Positions 5,484 through 14,455 are shown, counted from the stretch's first letter. The stretch: DNA of 33,146 bases from an uncultured Alsobacter sp. (GCF_945952055.1 NZ_CAMFHB010000060.1:1-33146); one strand, 5' to 3'. Notes: generated by a model from the sequence alone, not told the origin. Program-made: numbers and translations.

Positions 5484-8285
5484 TCAGTTCGCCGGCATCA
5501 GCCGCTGCAGATAGTCGAGTTCCTCCTGCGGCCGCGTGGGATCGCCCATGCGCCGGCGCAGCTCTTCCATCACTTCCTGGGCGCGCTGCTCGAGCGTGCC
5601 GTTCTTGCCGCCGCGACGGTACTTGGACCGGTCGCCCGGGTCGGTCGTCGGCGTCGGCCGGCCGAGCGGATCGTCGTTGGGCTCGTTGGACTGGGCCCGG
5701 CGGTTGCCGCGCTGGCCGGGCTGGCCGTTCGGGTCGCCATCCGCCTGCTCCGTCCCGTCGCCCTGCTGCATCTGCTGGGCGAGCCCCTGGGCGCCGCGGC
5801 GCAGGCCTTCGAGGGCCCGGCCCTGGGCGTCCACGGCCGAACCGTCGTCGCCCTTGCCGAGCGCGCCTTCGGCCTGCTTCATCGCCTCCTCGGCATCCTC
5901 GAGGCCTTGCTCCCCGTTCATGCCGTACTGCTGCATCTTCTTCTTGAGCTGCTCGAGCTGCTGGCGGAGAGACTGCTGGCGCTGGCCGAGGCCCTGCATG
6001 TCCTCCTGCTCGTCACCCTCGCCCTGCCCCATGTCGCCGTCGCCGTCCTCGCCCTGCTGGCCCTGTTGTCCCTGCTGGCCCTGCTGGCCGCGTTGACCGC
6101 GCTGCCCTTGCTGACCCTGCTGGCCCCGCTGCCCGCGCTGGCCCTGCTGGCCCATGTTCGGGTCCCGGTTGCCCTGGCGCATCTGGTCGCGCTTGCGCTG
6201 CCCTTCCTTGAACGTCTTGTCGCGCAGCTGCTGCTGGTCCCGCGCCATCTGGTCGAGATCGTCCAGCGCCTGGTCCATGTCGCGCTGGGCCTGGTTGCGC
6301 TGCTGCTGCCCGGGCCGCGCCGTGCGCAGGTTCTCCATCATGCGGCGCAACTGGTCGAGCATCCGCTGGGCCTCGGCCATCTGGCCGTTGCGCGCCATGC
6401 GCTCCATCTGGTCCATCATGGATTGCAGGTCGCGCGGCGTGATGGTCCGCATGTTGCGGTCCATCTGGCTCTGCATCTGCGGATTGTCCCGCATCTCGCG
6501 CTGCATGCGCTCGGCGAACTCGCGCAGGTACTTGTCCATCGCCTGACGCAGGTCCTGCATCAGCTTCTGCAGTTCCTGGTCGGTCGCGCCGCGCTCGAGC
6601 GCCTGCTTGAGATTCTCCTGGGCGGCGCGCAGCTGCTTCTCCGCGTCGGACAGGTCGCCCTCTTCGATCTGGAGCGCCATGGTCCACAGGTAGTCGGCGA
6701 GATCGATCAGGTCCTGGTCGGTCCTCGCCGTCCGCAGCCGCGTGGTGGCGGTGCGCAGGCCCAGATAGACGCTGGCCTCGGGCGTGAACTGGGCCGGCGA
6801 GATCATCAGGGCCTGCAGCGCGGTCATGAGGCGCTGGCGGTTGGCGGGATCGAGGATGAGGTCGCGGCGCTGCTCCACCAGCGCCTTGGCGAGCGGCTTG
6901 GAGAACGGACGCTGCGGCAGGGTCACCAGGAACGGGACGCTGAGGCCTTCCTGGCCCACCTCGTCCTTCGCCGCGAGCGTCACCTCGACCCGCGCTCCGG
7001 CCCACGGATGGGCGGAGAGGTCGGTGGTGGTGCGGGCCTCGCCTTCCCGGTTGTCGCCGCCCGGCAGCATCAGGGGAATGGTGGGCGCCGGGACCAGCGG
7101 AGGCTTGCGGCCCTCGACGGCCTTGCCGTTGCGCATCGCCTTGCCCACGCGCGCCTCGGCCGAGGCCACGCCGTAGTCGTCCTTCATCTCGTAGGTCAGC
7201 GTCATCGCGCCGCCGGCATCCGCCTGGGGCTCGCCCGTCGGCTGGATGGTCGGCGCGGTGTCGGGCACGGTGGCCACGGTGATCTGGCCGAGCGTCTCGA
7301 CCCCGCGGCGAATGGTGACTGCCCCGTCGCCCTTGATGTCCCAGCGCTGCTCGAAGCCCTTGGGCTGGGCCTGCTGGCCGGCGGCCGCCTTGCCGTCCGC
7401 AGACTTGGATCCCGCAGACTTGGATTCCGTAGACTTGGCCTCGCTGGCCTTGGCCTCGGGCGAGACCGCCGCCGGATCGACGGGCACGGCGCTGACGGCG
7501 CCGGAGGTGGTCACCGAGATGCCCTCGGATTCCGAGGCGCGCACCACCAGGACCGACTTCACCGGCACCTTCACGTTGGCCGAGGCAGGACCGTTCGGCC
7601 CGCTCCTCAGCTCCAGGAGGACGGGCGGGACCTGGGTGTAGGCGGGCGGATCGATCCATCCATCGATGCGGAAGGCGACCGGCTCGGCCCGCGGGCCGGC
7701 CCAGTCGAAGGCCGCGGCGAGGCGAACCTGACGCTCCGCGCCGGCGACGAAGAAGGCAGCCACGAGCGCCAGGCCCGCCGCGAAGCGCAGCGCCTTGGGG
7801 TCGAGGTCGGCGAGGCGCGGCCGGGGCGGTGCGACCTTGAGCCGCGCCGCCTGCTCCAGGACACGCGCCCGATGCGCTTCCCACAGGGCGCGCGTGGCGG
7901 GGTCGCCGGACGTGCTGGCGAGTTCGTCGGTGATCGCCGTGGCCGGGCGGTGGGGGAGATCGGAATCGCGGTCGAGCCGCGTCAGGGCTTCGCGCCAGGA
8001 CGGCCGTGGCGTCAGGATCGCCGCGACCGCGACGGCACCCAGGGCGGCGCCGGTCACCAGAACGCCGGCGATGCGGACCCAGACCGGCGCATTCATCCAG
8101 GCGCCCATCCACGAGGCGGCCAGGAACAGGGCGATCACGACGAGGCCGATGGCGAGGCGCGGCCAGAGCCGCTCCCAGTACACACCCATTGCAGCCCGGC
8201 GGCCCAGCAGTGCCACCTTGTCGGCGGCGCGCACGGCGCGGTCGTTGCTGGTGGCCGGCAGCTCGGCCGACGCGTCGTCGCTCAT
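5484..8285 (-). CDS. TIGR02302/DUF4175 family membrane protein
   Basis: A 933-residue protein of a large, uncharacterised alphaproteobacterial family. A short cytoplasmic start is followed by two membrane helices (about 43-62 and 68-91) and a third at about 167-183, then a large region with beta-rich stretches (WIDPPAYTQVPPVLLELRSG). The C-terminal third is Met/Gln/Arg-rich helix with coiled-coil character. Residues about 273-297 are a Ser/Glu/Ala/Lys low-complexity tract of near-repeats. Residues about 711-745 are a run of GQQ/GQR tripeptides followed by an acidic stretch (EDGDGDMGQGEGDEQED). AGGA lies eight bases before the ATG. The gene follows lysA by 121 bases. Function is unknown; anchoring with a long extracytoplasmic or cytoplasmic helical arm is inferred. 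Confidence 0.9.
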   Translation of the reverse strand: MSDDASAELPATSNDRAVRAADKVALLGRRAAMGVYWERLWPRLAIGLVVIALFLAASWMGAWMNAPVWVRIAGVLVTGAALGAVAVAAILTPRPSWREALTRLDRDSDLPHRPATAITDELASTSGDPATRALWEAHRARVLEQAARLKVAPPRPRLADLDPKALRFAAGLALVAAFFVAGAERQVRLAAAFDWAGPRAEPVAFRIDGWIDPPAYTQVPPVLLELRSGPNGPASANVKVPVKSVLVVRASESEGISVTTSGAVSAVPVDPAAVSPEAKASEAKSTESKSAGSKSADGKAAAGQQAQPKGFEQRWDIKGDGAVTIRRGVETLGQITVATVPDTAPTIQPTGEPQADAGGAMTLTYEMKDDYGVASAEARVGKAMRNGKAVEGRKPPLVPAPTIPLMLPGGDNREGEARTTTDLSAHPWAGARVEVTLAAKDEVGQEGLSVPFLVTLPQRPFSKPLAKALVEQRRDLILDPANRQRLMTALQALMISPAQFTPEASVYLGLRTATTRLRTARTDQDLIDLADYLWTMALQIEEGDLSDAEKQLRAAQENLKQALERGATDQELQKLMQDLRQAMDKYLREFAERMQREMRDNPQMQSQMDRNMRTITPRDLQSMMDQMERMARNGQMAEAQRMLDQLRRMMENLRTARPGQQQRNQAQRDMDQALDDLDQMARDQQQLRDKTFKEGQRKRDQMRQGNRDPNMGQQGQRGQRGQQGQQGQRGQRGQQGQQGQQGQQGEDGDGDMGQGEGDEQEDMQGLGQRQQSLRQQLEQLKKKMQQYGMNGEQGLEDAEEAMKQAEGALGKGDDGSAVDAQGRALEGLRRGAQGLAQQMQQGDGTEQADGDPNGQPGQRGNRRAQSNEPNDDPLGRPTPTTDPGDRSKYRRGGKNGTLEQRAQEVMEELRRRMGDPTRPQEELDYLQRLMPAN
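6051..6153 (-). repeat. Tandem GQQ/GQR-coding repeat
   Basis: Within the TIGR02302 gene, nine-base units of the type CTGCTGGCC / GCGCTGGCC (plus-strand view) are repeated about eleven times. They encode glycine-glutamine-glutamine or glycine-glutamine-arginine tripeptides at residues about 711-745. The unit is a multiple of three, so copy-number change would keep the frame. Confidence 0.85.
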
Positions 8286-8349
8286 CGCGGCATCCTTTCG
8301 CGCCCCATGGGCATGAAGGTAACACGACGACGACGTCTGACCACCCCCG

Positions 8350-8361
8350 GCTCCCGGGAGC
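8350..8361. other. 12-bp perfect palindrome between lysA and the TIGR02302 gene
   Basis: GCTCCCGGGAGC is self-complementary and lies in the 121-base spacer. It has no loop bases and no following T-run. It could be a protein-binding site or part of a 3' structure for lysA; the sequence does not decide. Confidence 0.35.
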
Positions 8362-8406
8362 GTGATCGCAATCTTGTGTGGTGGGAGGCCGCAGACCCGC
8401 GTCGGA

Positions 8407-9675
8407 TTAGCCGAGCCAGCCCGGAATCCGGTCGAGTCCGATCAGTTCGTCATAGGTCTGGCGCGGCCGCACCACCGCGAACTCGTCGCCGTTGACCATG
8501 ACCTCGGGCACCAGCAGCCGCGAATTGTAGGTTCCCGCCTGGGCCGCCCCATAGGCGCCGGCCGTCATCACGGCCAGGAGATCCCCCGCCCGCGGCCGTG
8601 CCATCGCCCGGTCGAGCGCCAGGTAGTCCCCCGTCTCGCACACCGGGCCGACCACGTCGGCGACGATCCGGGCCGTGCCCGGCGCCGGCTCCGCCACCGG
8701 CTTGATGTCGTGGTGCGCCTCGTAGAGCGTCGGGCGGATCAGGTCGTTCATGCCCGCGTCGACGATGACGAAGGTCTTGCCCTCGCCGTCCTTCACGTAG
8801 ACGACCTTCGTCACGAGGATGCCGGCATTGCCCACGATGAGGCGGCCGGGCTCGAACACCAGCGTGCAGCCCAGATTGTGGGTGTTGCGCTTGACGATCT
8901 CGGCGTAGCGCTCGGGGTGGGGAGGCGGCTCAACGCCCTCGCGGTAGGGAATGCCGAGCCCGCCGCCGAGATCCACGTGGTCGATGGCATGGCCGTCCGC
9001 GCGCAGCGCCCGCACGAACTCGGACAGCAGCGCGAAGGCGTCGTCGAACGGCTGCAGGTCGGTGATCTGGCTGCCGATGTGCATGTCGACGCCGGTCACC
9101 TTGATGCCGGGGAGCGTGGCCGCCCGGGCATACACGCCGCGCGCCTGCGAGATCGGGATGCCGAACTTGTTCTCGCTCTTGCCCGTCGAGATCTTGTGGT
9201 GGGTCTTGGCGTCGACGTCCGGGTTCACGCGGATCGCGATTCGGGCTGTCTTGCCGCGGGCCGTGGCCACCGCCGACAGCACCTCCAGTTCGGGCGCCGA
9301 CTCGACGTTGAAGCAGAGGATGTCCTCGTCGAGGGCGTAGGCCATCTCCGCCGCCGTCTTGGCGACCCCGGAAAAGGTGATGCGGGAGCCGGGCACGCCG
9401 GCCGCCCGGGCCCGGCGCAGCTCGCCTTCCGATACGACGTCCATGCCGGCGCCGAGACGCGCGAGGGTCTTGAGGACGGCCTGGTTCGAGTTGGCCTTCA
9501 GCGCGTAGCAGACGAGGCTGTCCATGCCGCCGAACGATTGCGAGAACACCTTGAAATGGCGTTCGATGGTGGCCGTCGAATAGCAGTAGAACGGGGTCCC
9601 GACGGCGTCCGCGATCCGGCGAAGGTCGACGCCCTCGGCGTGCAACACACCGTCGCGATAGTCGAAATGGTGCAT
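8407..9675 (-). CDS. lysA: Diaminopimelate decarboxylase
   Basis: LysA is the PLP enzyme that decarboxylates meso-diaminopimelate to L-lysine, the last step of lysine synthesis. The 422-residue protein starts MHHFDYRDGVLHAEGVDL. YALKANSN carries the PLP-binding Lys60. Downstream are HIGSQ, the phosphate-contacting HVDLGGGLGIPY, EPGR, and VCETGD with the second-subunit active-site Cys; AYGA follows. All expected residues are present. The upstream lipoprotein gene ends ten bases before the start, an arrangement common in proteobacteria, so lysA is probably in one operon with it. Confidence 0.97.
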   Translation of the reverse strand: MHHFDYRDGVLHAEGVDLRRIADAVGTPFYCYSTATIERHFKVFSQSFGGMDSLVCYALKANSNQAVLKTLARLGAGMDVVSEGELRRARAAGVPGSRITFSGVAKTAAEMAYALDEDILCFNVESAPELEVLSAVATARGKTARIAIRVNPDVDAKTHHKISTGKSENKFGIPISQARGVYARAATLPGIKVTGVDMHIGSQITDLQPFDDAFALLSEFVRALRADGHAIDHVDLGGGLGIPYREGVEPPPHPERYAEIVKRNTHNLGCTLVFEPGRLIVGNAGILVTKVVYVKDGEGKTFVIVDAGMNDLIRPTLYEAHHDIKPVAEPAPGTARIVADVVGPVCETGDYLALDRAMARPRAGDLLAVMTAGAYGAAQAGTYNSRLLVPEVMVNGDEFAVVRPRQTYDELIGLDRIPGWLG

Positions 9676-9685
9676 GGCCCGGCCT

Positions 9686-9982
9686 TCAGAGGATGGGATC
9701 GAGGACGAAGCTGTCCTTGGGCGCCGTGATCGGCTTGCCCTTTCGTCCGCTGCCCACGGGAGAGATGCTGGGCACGAGCGTCTTCACGGTCGGATTGGCG
9801 GACTCGTTCTGCTCCGACAGCTTGTCCGCCTTGGCGTCGACGGCGCCCGGGGGCGGCTCGAGCGGCCCCTTGCGGCCGCAGGCCGACAGCGACAGGACGA
9901 CCAGGGCGGACACCGCCAGGACGCGGACGATGGACAGGCTCGGCACTGACGGGCTCGACACTGACGGGTTCGACTTGGGCAA
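9686..9982 (-). CDS. LptM-type small lipoprotein (YifL family)
   Basis: Small lipoprotein genes next to lysA encode LptM, which in E. coli helps assemble the LptD translocon for lipopolysaccharide. The lipobox LSAC and following GRKGPLEPPPG are the family hallmark. The probable start is a TTG at 9982 with GGAG (9994-9991) eight bases upstream, giving 98 residues with the lipidated Cys at 35. That leaves a longer than usual N-terminal region, partly made of a 15-bp tandem repeat; a GTG within the repeat is an alternative start but lacks a ribosome site. The tail beyond the Cys is low-complexity and hydrophilic. Family call is good, exact start uncertain. Confidence 0.8.
   Translation of the reverse strand: MPKSNPSVSSPSVPSLSIVRVLAVSALVVLSLSACGRKGPLEPPPGAVDAKADKLSEQNESANPTVKTLVPSISPVGSGRKGKPITAPKDSFVLDPIL
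9945..9974. repeat. 15-bp tandem duplication in the lipoprotein gene
   Basis: ACTGACGGGCTCGAC (9945-9959) is directly followed by the same 15 bases with one change (9960-9974). It encodes the Ser/Pro/Val repeats (PSVSSPSVPS) just before the signal-peptide core. It suggests a recent in-frame duplication. Confidence 0.75.
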
Positions 9983-9994
9983 GGCAACGACTCC

Positions 9995-10012
9995 GTGACG
10001 CGCGTCACTATA
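9995..10012 (-). promoter_or_regulatory. -10 box overlapping a 14-bp palindrome, lipoprotein-lysA promoter region
   Basis: On the minus strand TATAGT (10012-10007) is a good -10 box and is overlapped by the perfect palindrome GTGACGCGCGTCAC (10008-9995). The palindrome ends next to the GGAG ribosome site of the lipoprotein gene. No convincing -35 lies at normal spacing. The position, across -10 and the expected start of transcription, is that of a repressor operator. The regulator is unknown. Confidence 0.4.
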
Positions 10013-10055
10013 GCGGACGCCGCGTTGATGGCGAGTGAAGCGCGGCGGGCCGCGC

Positions 10056-11450
10056 TCAGACCTTCTGTTCCTTGCCCAATCGCGATTTCCAGCGCCGCAC
10101 CTGGACACGCACCTGCTGCGGGGCCGTGCCGCCGTAGCTCACGCGGCTGCGCACCGACTTGTCGACGCCCAGCACCGCGAAGACGTCCTGCGTGATGCGC
10201 GGCTCGACCGCCTGCAGGTCCGCCAGGGTCAGCTTCTCGAGGCCCACGCCCTTGTCGGAGGCGACACCCACGAGCCGCGCCGTGACGTGATGCGCCTCGC
10301 GGAACGGCGTCTTCAACGTGCGCACCAGCCAGTCGGCGAGGTCGGTGGCGGTGGCGTAGCCCGCGCCCGCCGCCTTCTTCATGACCTTCACGTTGGGCTC
10401 CATGTCGCGCACCATGCCGGCCATGGCCGCGATGCAGAGCGACAGGGTGCGCAGAGCGTCGAAGGTGCCCTCCTTGTCCTCCTGCATGTCCTTGGCGTAG
10501 CTCAGCGGCAGACCCTTCATGACGATCAGCAGCGCGTTGAGCGCCCCGATCACGCGCCCGGTCTTGCCGCGCACGAGTTCGGCCGCATCGGGATTGCGCT
10601 TCTGCGGCATGATCGAGGAGCCGGTCGAGAACCGGTCAGACAGCCGGACGAAGTTGAACTGGGGCGTCGCCCACAGCACGATTTCCTCGGCGAAGCGCGA
10701 CAGGTGCATGGCGCAGATCGAGGCGGCCGACAGGGACTCCAGGGCGAAGTCACGGTCCGAGACGCTGTCGAGCGAATTGGCGGTCGGCCGGTCGAAGCCC
10801 AGGGCCTTCGCCGTCATCGCGCGGTCGATCGGGAACGACGTGCCGCACAGCGCGGCCGCGCCCAGCGGACACTCGTTCATGCGCTTGCGCGCGTCCTGCA
10901 GTCGGCCGCGGTCGCGCCCGAGCATCTCCACATAGGCCATGAGGTGATGGCCGAAGGTGGTGGGCTGGGCGGACTGCAGGTGGGTGAAGCCCGGCATGAC
11001 GGCGCCGGCGAAGGCTTCCGCCTTGTCGAGCAGCGCCAGCTGCAGGTCGCGAAGCTGGGCGTCGAGATCGTCGACGGTGTCGCGGACCCACAGCCGCATG
11101 TCAGTGGCGACCTGGTCGTTGCGCGAGCGCGCCGTGTGCAGGCGTCCGGCCGGCGCGCCGATGATCTCGGCCAGCCGCGACTCCACGTTCATATGGATGT
11201 CCTCGAGGGACCGCGAGAACGTGAAGCTCCCTGCCTCGATTTCGGCATGGACGGCTGCTAGACCCTTGTCGATCGCGGCGGCGTCGGCCTGCGTCACGAT
11301 GTCTTGCTGCGCCAGCATGGCCACGTGGGCGCGCGATCCCGCGATGTCCTGGCGCCAGAGGGTCTTGTCGAAATCGATGGACGCATTGATCTCTTCCATC
11401 ACGGCGTCCATGCCGGTCGAATACCGGCCGCCCCACATCTTGTTGCTCAT
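10056..11450 (-). CDS. argH: Argininosuccinate lyase
   Basis: ArgH splits argininosuccinate into arginine and fumarate, the final step of arginine synthesis, as a homotetramer. The 464-residue protein begins [42 protein letters not shown] and the flexible signature loop [20 protein letters not shown], with the catalytic Ser, are intact, as is [16 protein letters not shown]. The open frame extends 14 codons upstream, but the ATG at 11450, preceded by GAGG, gives the normal N-terminus. It is divergent from tlpA with only 44 bases between the starts. The pair argH/tlpA is conserved in related genomes. Confidence 0.97.
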   Translation of the reverse strand: MSNKMWGGRYSTGMDAVMEEINASIDFDKTLWRQDIAGSRAHVAMLAQQDIVTQADAAAIDKGLAAVHAEIEAGSFTFSRSLEDIHMNVESRLAEIIGAPAGRLHTARSRNDQVATDMRLWVRDTVDDLDAQLRDLQLALLDKAEAFAGAVMPGFTHLQSAQPTTFGHHLMAYVEMLGRDRGRLQDARKRMNECPLGAAALCGTSFPIDRAMTAKALGFDRPTANSLDSVSDRDFALESLSAASICAMHLSRFAEEIVLWATPQFNFVRLSDRFSTGSSIMPQKRNPDAAELVRGKTGRVIGALNALLIVMKGLPLSYAKDMQEDKEGTFDALRTLSLCIAAMAGMVRDMEPNVKVMKKAAGAGYATATDLADWLVRTLKTPFREAHHVTARLVGVASDKGVGLEKLTLADLQAVEPRITQDVFAVLGVDKSVRSRVSYGGTAPQQVRVQVRRWKSRLGKEQKV

Positions 11451-11494
11451 GACCCTCGACCGATCCTGAAATCCTGCGTCCCGGCCCGGCATCC

Positions 11495-12142
11495 ATGACC
11501 AAGCTCACGAGACACCCCCGCTCCGCCCGCGCCCGCAAGGGCCGTCACCTGGCCGCCGTGCTCGGCCTCGCGGTCCTATACGGGACGAGCATGGCTTCCG
11601 GCAACGCCGCCGAGGCCGTCGACTGCGCGCCCGCCCAGGCGAGGAGCCAGGCCATGGCGCCGCTGGCCCGTGGCGAAGTGGCGGCCGTGCAGGTCGCCAA
11701 GACGCCCAAGCCCTTGCCGAACCTGAGCTTCATCGGCCCGGACGGCCAGGCGATGACGCTGGCGGACCTGCGCGGCAAGACGGTGCTCCTCAATCTCTGG
11801 GCCACCTGGTGCGTGCCGTGCCGCAAGGAGATGCCGGCGCTGGACACGGTCCAGAGCAAGCTCGGCGGCCCCGATTTCCAGGTCGTGGCGATCAACATCG
11901 ACACCCGCAACCTGGACAAGCCGAAGGCCTGGCTGACGGAGACGGGCATCAAGACCCTCGCCTACTATGCCGATCCCGCGGCCAAGGTCTTCCAGGAGCT
12001 GAAGACCGTCGGCAAGGCCTTCGGCATGCCCACGACCCTCGTCATCGATCCGAAGGGCTGCGAACTGGCCACCATCGCCGGCCCCGCCGAGTGGGCGAGC
12101 GAGGATGCGTTCAAGCTGCTGGGCGCGGCGCTGGGGAAGTAG
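11495..12142 (+). CDS. tlpA: TlpA-type thiol:disulfide interchange protein
   Basis: TlpA is a membrane-anchored periplasmic thioredoxin that in Bradyrhizobium reduces cysteines needed for copper insertion into cytochrome oxidase. The 215-residue protein has a basic start, one hydrophobic segment (about 19-37) and a thioredoxin domain. [15 protein letters not shown] gives the CVPC active site (Cys106, Cys109), and GMPTTLVID carries the cis-Pro. Two more cysteines, Cys44 and Cys189, lie where the second, structural disulfide of TlpA proteins is expected. No lipobox is seen, so the helix is probably an uncleaved anchor. The ribosome site is poor. It is divergent from argH. Confidence 0.92.
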   Translation: MTKLTRHPRSARARKGRHLAAVLGLAVLYGTSMASGNAAEAVDCAPAQARSQAMAPLARGEVAAVQVAKTPKPLPNLSFIGPDGQAMTLADLRGKTVLLNLWATWCVPCRKEMPALDTVQSKLGGPDFQVVAINIDTRNLDKPKAWLTETGIKTLAYYADPAAKVFQELKTVGKAFGMPTTLVIDPKGCELATIAGPAEWASEDAFKLLGAALGK

Positions 12143-12150
12143 CGCACGAC

Positions 12151-12274
12151 GGTCCTGCGTCCTTCGACACGCCCGCTGCGCGGGCTGCTCAGGGCGATGA
12201 CGTGTGTGCAATTCCAGGCACTCCAATGGTCCTCATTCCGAGCAGCGGCCCAAGGCCGCGTGTCGAAGGACGCA
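12151..12274. repeat. Intergenic inverted repeat, family B complete copy
   Basis: The outer arms TGCGTCCTTCGACACG (12156-12171) and its exact reverse complement (12259-12274) bound about 90 bases. Each arm carries its own hairpin: GCCCGC-TGC-GCGGGC at 12171-12185 and GCGGCC-CAA-GGCCGC at about 12246-12260. The next inner parts (GCTGCTCAGG and the complement of GAGCAGC) are also nearly complementary. The left arm extends to 12151 in the match with 121-141. It fills most of the 207-base space between tlpA and the peptidase gene. Confidence 0.8.
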
Positions 12275-12349
12275 CCACAGGGCCGTTCCCTCTCCATATC
12301 CTCGGACGAGCCCTTCCCTTAGTGTGAGCAGCACACCGCGGAGACGACC

Positions 12350-14431
12350 ATGACCGACACCACCGGAAACCCGCTGCTCGACGCCTGGAGCACGCCCTTC
12401 GGCCTGCCCCCCTTCGAGCGGATCCGGCCCGAGCATTTCCGGGCGGCCTTCGAGGCGGCGTTCGCGCAGCACCGGGCGGAGATCGACGCGATCGCCAACG
12501 ACCCGGCCGAGCCGACCTTCGCCAACACGATCGATGCGCTCGAGCTTTCCGGCGAGACGCTGTCGCGCGTCGGCGGCGTGTTCTGGAACCTCGCGGGATC
12601 GCACACGAATCCCGAGTTGCAGGCCATCGAGCGTGAGATCTCGCCCGTCGCCGCCCGGCACTACAGCGACATCGGCATGAATCCGGGCCTGTTCAGGCGC
12701 ATCGACACGCTGTTCGTGAAGAAGGACGCACTGGGTCTGAACTCCGAGCAGGCGCGCGTCCTCGAGCTCACCCACCGCCGCTTCGTCCGCGCCGGCGCCA
12801 AGCTCGGCGATGCCGACAAGGAGCGGCTCGGCGCCATCGTGCAGCGGCTCGCCACGCTGGGCACGACGTTCAGCCAGAACGTGCTCGCCGACGAATCCTC
12901 CTTCGAGCTCGTCCTGGAGACCGCAGAGGACCGCGCCGGGCTGCCGGACTGGCTCGTCGCGGCCGCGCAGCGCATCGGCGAGGAGCGCGGTAAGCCGGGC
13001 AAGGCCGTGATCACGCTGGCGCGCTCGGTGGTGGAACCGTTCCTCACCTTCTCGACCAACCCGGGCCTGCGCGAGATCGCCTTCAACGCCTGGACCCGGC
13101 GCGGCGAGAACGGCGGCGAGACCGACAACCGGGCCATCGTCGCCGAGACGCTGCAGCTGCGCGTCGAGCGGGCCCGTCTTCTCGGCTTCAAGACCTTCGC
13201 CGATTACAAGCTCGACCCCACCATGGCCAAGACGCCGGCCGCGGTGAACGACCTCCTCGGCCGCGTGTGGCCGATGGCGCGCGCCCGCGCGCTCGAGGAG
13301 CGCGCCGAACTCGAGGAGATGGCCAGGAGCGAGGGTGACAACGCCGGCATCGGCGCCGCCGACTGGCGCTACTGGTCGGCCAAGGTGCGCAAGGCGCGCT
13401 ACGACTTCGACGAGGCGGCGATCAAGCCGTACCTGCAGCTCGACAACGTCATCGCCGCGTCCTTCAACACCGCGACGAAGCTCTTCGGCGTCACCTTCAC
13501 GGAGCGCCCCGACCTCGGGCTCTACCACCCGGACGCACGCGCCTGGGAGGTGAACGACGCGCAGGGACGGCACGTCGCGCTCTTCATCGGCGACTATTTC
13601 GCCAGGCCGTCGAAGCGCAGCGGCGCCTGGATGAGCAGCTTCCGCGGCCAGCGCAAGCTCGGCGCCGACGTGCGGCCCATCGTCGTCAACGTGCTGAACT
13701 TCGCCAAGGGCGCCGAGGGCAAGCCCGCCCTGCTCTCCTTCGACGACGCCCGCACCGTCTTCCACGAGTTCGGGCACGGCCTGCACGGGATGCTGTCGGA
13801 CGTCGTGTATCCGTCCGTGGCAGGAACGTCGGTCGCACGCGACTTCGTCGAGTTCCCCTCGCAGGTCTACGAGCACTGGCTGATGCGCCCGGAGGTGCTG
13901 AAGCGCTTCGCCCTGCACGCCGAGACGGGTGAGCCGCTGCCCGACGCCCTGCTCGCCAAGATCCAGCGTGCCCGCAACTTCAACCAGGGCTTCGCGACGG
14001 TGGAATACACCTCCTCCGCCATCGTCGACATGGAGTTCCACGCGCTCGAGGACGCCGAGGGCATCGATCCCATCGCCTTCGAAAAGAACGTCCTGCAGCG
14101 CCTCGGCATGCCGCAGGGCATGGTGATGCGCCATCGCACGCCCCATTTCGCCCATGTCTTCTCAGGCGACGGCTATTCGGCCGGCTACTACTCGTATCTG
14201 TGGTCGGAGGTGCTGGACGCCGACGGATTCGAGGCGTTCCGCGCGAGCGGCGACGTGTTCGATCCGGAATTGGCGAAGCGGTTGAAGGAGCACGTCTACG
14301 CGGCCGGCGGCCGCCAGGACCCCGCCGAAGCCTACCGCGCCTTCCGCGGCCGCGACCCGGACGTCGAAGCCCTGCTGCGCGGCCGTGGCTTCCTGGGCGA
14401 GACCGCGGAGGCCGGCGGCGAGGAGCGGTAG
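12350..14431 (+). CDS. M3 family zinc metallopeptidase, Dcp-like
   Basis: This 693-residue thermolysin-fold peptidase degrades short peptides. The N-terminal NPLLDAWSTPFGLPPFERI and the spacing of later blocks fit peptidyl-dipeptidase Dcp or oligopeptidase A. The zinc site is complete: HEFGH with His472, Glu473 and His476, and the third ligand Glu501 in DFVEFPSQ. HRTPHFAHVFSGDGYSAGYYSYLW is the substrate-binding region near the C-terminus. No signal peptide is seen, so it is cytoplasmic. GGAG lies six bases before the ATG. Its neighbour is a dipeptide importer on the opposite strand, so a shared role in peptide use is possible but only inferred from position. Dipeptidase versus endopeptidase specificity is not settled. 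Confidence 0.93.
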   Translation: MTDTTGNPLLDAWSTPFGLPPFERIRPEHFRAAFEAAFAQHRAEIDAIANDPAEPTFANTIDALELSGETLSRVGGVFWNLAGSHTNPELQAIEREISPVAARHYSDIGMNPGLFRRIDTLFVKKDALGLNSEQARVLELTHRRFVRAGAKLGDADKERLGAIVQRLATLGTTFSQNVLADESSFELVLETAEDRAGLPDWLVAAAQRIGEERGKPGKAVITLARSVVEPFLTFSTNPGLREIAFNAWTRRGENGGETDNRAIVAETLQLRVERARLLGFKTFADYKLDPTMAKTPAAVNDLLGRVWPMARARALEERAELEEMARSEGDNAGIGAADWRYWSAKVRKARYDFDEAAIKPYLQLDNVIAASFNTATKLFGVTFTERPDLGLYHPDARAWEVNDAQGRHVALFIGDYFARPSKRSGAWMSSFRGQRKLGADVRPIVVNVLNFAKGAEGKPALLSFDDARTVFHEFGHGLHGMLSDVVYPSVAGTSVARDFVEFPSQVYEHWLMRPEVLKRFALHAETGEPLPDALLAKIQRARNFNQGFATVEYTSSAIVDMEFHALEDAEGIDPIAFEKNVLQRLGMPQGMVMRHRTPHFAHVFSGDGYSAGYYSYLWSEVLDADGFEAFRASGDVFDPELAKRLKEHVYAAGGRQDPAEAYRAFRGRDPDVEALLRGRGFLGETAEAGGEER

Positions 14432-14455
14432 TCCGCGGCCGAGGCCGCTCCCTCT

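Noticed and set aside
6051-6153. CRISPR-like direct repeats
   Set aside because: The units are nine bases without spacers and lie in frame inside a coding sequence.
5478-8495. A 1005-codon open frame on the plus strand opposite the TIGR02302 gene
   Set aside because: It is rich in Leu/Ala/His/Arg without any family motif and mirrors the codon bias of the real minus-strand gene. GC-rich DNA yields such frames.
12233-14155. A 640-codon minus-strand frame opposite the M3 peptidase
   Set aside because: The plus-strand frame has the complete HEFGH zinc site and family length; the antisense frame has no recognisable domain.
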